Assembly (NCBI GenBank): GCA_902797705.1
Contig: CADBTX010000146.1
Location: forward strand, 1 to 15,045
Reading direction: 5' to 3'
From: an uncultured Lachnospiraceae bacterium
GTDB lineage: Bacteria; Bacillota; Clostridia; Lachnospirales; Lachnospiraceae
Length of the DNA stretch: 15,045 bases
Shown: piece after piece, positions 13,727 to 15,045 of the stretch
How positions within the stretch are numbered: position 1 is the first letter of the stretch
Layout: each line of letters starts with the position of its first letter
Notes under the pieces: generated by a model
Seen by the model: the letters and a program-made list of their open reading frames with translations, nothing else
Told to the model about the DNA's origin: nothing
Database searches by the model: none
Translations under genes and position numbers: made by a program

Positions 13727-15045
13727 GTCCGTCTTTTTTCCTCCTTGATCCTTCGGATCTCTCCGACAACGAGTTTCACATCTATAGGTTTCGCGATATG
13801 TCCATTCATTCCCGCATTCAGGCATTCCGTTACGTTTTCTGAGAATGCGTCTGCGGTCATTGCTATGATAGGAATATTGGCCGCCCAGGGATCCTCCAGT
13901 TTCCGGATCGCCTTTGTGGCATCAAGACCGTTCATCTCAGGCATCTGTACGTCCATGAAGATCAGTTCATAACTGCCCTGCTCCGCCTCTTTCATAATAT
14001 CCACACAGACCCTTCCGTTTTCTGCACGGTCCGTAATGATGCCATAGGAACTGAGTATGTGGGATATGATCTCCCAGTTTATATCATTGTCCTCGGCTAC
14101 GAGGATGTGCAGGCCCTTCAGATCAGAGTGATCGTCCTCCTGCTCATGGGATACAGAACCGTTCCCCATCAGAGCATTGATCCTGTCATACAGCGTTGAC
14201 CGGAACAGCGGTTTATTTACAAAGCCGTTTGCTCCCGCATCCTTTGCCCTGTCTTCGATATCGGACCAGTCGTATGCTGATACCAGCAGTATGGGAATTT
14301 CCTTGTCTATCTCACTGCGGATCCGTTTGATAGTTTCCGGACCATCCATTTCAGGCATTTTCCAGTCGATGATGATAATGTTGTAATCCCGTCCGGATTG
14401 GTGCCTGTCCTTTATCATACTAAGGGCCTCTGTCCCGCTCCGGGCCTGCTCCGCCGATGCTCCGAGAGATTCTATCATCTGGGCAGCCGTCTGAAGCATG
14501 ATCTCATCATCATCGACTATCAGAACGTCAATGGGATCCAGCTTCATATCTTCACGCTGCCTGTCGGCTACGGGGATATCCAGCATGATCGTAAAAACCG
14601 TCCCCTTGCCCTGCTCGCTCCGGCATTCGATGGTTCCTCCCAGCAGGTCCACCATCTGCTTCGTAATGGCAAGCCCCAGTCCGGTTCCCTGAATGGTGTT
14701 GACACGGCTGTCTACCTGGCGCGAGAAAGGCTGATACATGGTGGCCATAAATTCCGGGCTCATTCCTATCCCGGTGTCCCTTACGACATAAGCCAGTCGA
14801 ATACAGTCCGGTTTTTCACTCTTTTCTTCCCACATGTCCACACAGACGCTTCCTCCGGGCTCCGTATACTTTATGGCATTGGAAAGGATGTTGATGTAGA
14901 TCTGATTCAGACGGAGCTGGTCTGTATACAGGTATTCCGTCTCCATCTGATCGATGTGAAAGCTGAATTCAATATTCTTTTCCTTGATCATGGGCTGGGA
15001 AATATTTACAAGATTCTCAACAGTTTCCACAATGGAAAAGGTCAT
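13723..15045 (-). CDS. Hybrid histidine kinase, C-terminal part (HATPase-REC-REC); 5' end outside window
   Basis: The visible 440 residues open within the kinase core; the methionine at the window edge is probably internal and the HisKA and sensor parts lie to the right. HATPase_c: N-box N52/N56 in NILSNAIKYT, DTGIGM (90-95), GTGLGL (120-125), GGTIECRSEQGKGTVFTI (136-153). First receiver (about 171-294): D178-D180, phospho-Asp D227 in IIIIDWKMP, S256 at the switch position, K278. Second receiver (about 311-435): E318/D319, phospho-Asp D365 in FMDVQMP, T397, K419. Both receivers keep all key residues. No Hpt domain follows. The gene ends in TGA that overlaps the start of the solute-binding lipoprotein gene, so the two are translationally coupled. 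Ligand and output are unknown from this fragment. Confidence 0.95.
   Translation of the reverse strand: MTFSIVETVENLVNISQPMIKEKNIEFSFHIDQMETEYLYTDQLRLNQIYINILSNAIKYTEPGGSVCVDMWEEKSEKPDCIRLAYVVRDTGIGMSPEFMATMYQPFSRQVDSRVNTIQGTGLGLAITKQMVDLLGGTIECRSEQGKGTVFTIMLDIPVADRQREDMKLDPIDVLIVDDDEIMLQTAAQMIESLGASAEQARSGTEALSMIKDRHQSGRDYNIIIIDWKMPEMDGPETIKRIRSEIDKEIPILLVSAYDWSDIEDRAKDAGANGFVNKPLFRSTLYDRINALMGNGSVSHEQEDDHSDLKGLHILVAEDNDINWEIISHILSSYGIITDRAENGRVCVDIMKEAEQGSYELIFMDVQMPEMNGLDATKAIRKLEDPWAANIPIIAMTADAFSENVTECLNAGMNGHIAKPIDVKLVVGEIRRIKEEKRRT

Noticed and set aside
13727..13825. Upstream extension of the solute-binding lipoprotein frame
   Set aside because: It overlaps the second receiver domain of the kinase and would bury the signal peptide; the ATGA overlap start is better.

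Overview
The window looks like part of a Lachnospiraceae-type (Clostridia, Firmicutes) chromosome. Grounds: strong AGGAGG-type ribosome binding sites, a T-box leader, several lipoproteins with Gram-positive style lipoboxes, a Cache-type hybrid histidine kinase with a C-terminal Hpt domain, a clostridial [FeFe]-hydrogenase-like protein, and a folded intergenic repeat of a kind I associate with gut clostridia. The genus cannot be fixed from this sequence. No tRNA, rRNA, CRISPR array, transposase or phage gene is visible.

Minus strand, right to left from about 8.6 kb to 1. First come a membrane protein with a DUF218/YdcF domain and a LUD-domain (LutC-like) protein, 12 bp apart. Then a sigma-A promoter and a complete T-box leader with specifier codon UGG (tryptophan) precede a three-gene ABC importer (lipoprotein SBP, permease, ATPase; TrpX/TrpY/TrpZ-like), with the genes overlapping. 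A promoter whose -10 box contains the ATPase stop codon starts the next group: a dCache hybrid histidine kinase (HisKA, HATPase, REC, Hpt), a REC-only response regulator, and a truncated-by-window ferredoxin/[FeFe]-hydrogenase-like protein of the sensory kind. The kinase's Cache domain carries residues resembling the amino-acid-binding dCache signature, so tryptophan uptake and amino-acid or redox sensing may be linked here.

Plus strand, 8.8 to 12.25 kb. A divergent lipoprotein ends in a C-type-lectin-like domain. It is followed by a strong extended -10 promoter, a roughly 140-nt leader with hairpins, a FIST-domain sensor protein and a cytoplasmic methyl-accepting chemotaxis protein (MCP). 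The last two are 13 bp apart and probably form a sensor/transducer pair.

Right end. A 164-bp folded repeat with 16-bp terminal inverted repeats fills the gap between the MCP and a convergent minus-strand pair: a hybrid histidine kinase (5' part outside the window) whose stop codon overlaps (ATGA) the start of a family-1-like solute-binding lipoprotein. No permease follows that lipoprotein, so it may serve as a sensing partner of the kinase.

Overall the window is dense in environmental sensing: two hybrid kinases, one REC protein, a hydrogenase-like probable sensor, a FIST/MCP pair, a lectin-like surface lipoprotein and a tRNA-Trp-sensing leader.
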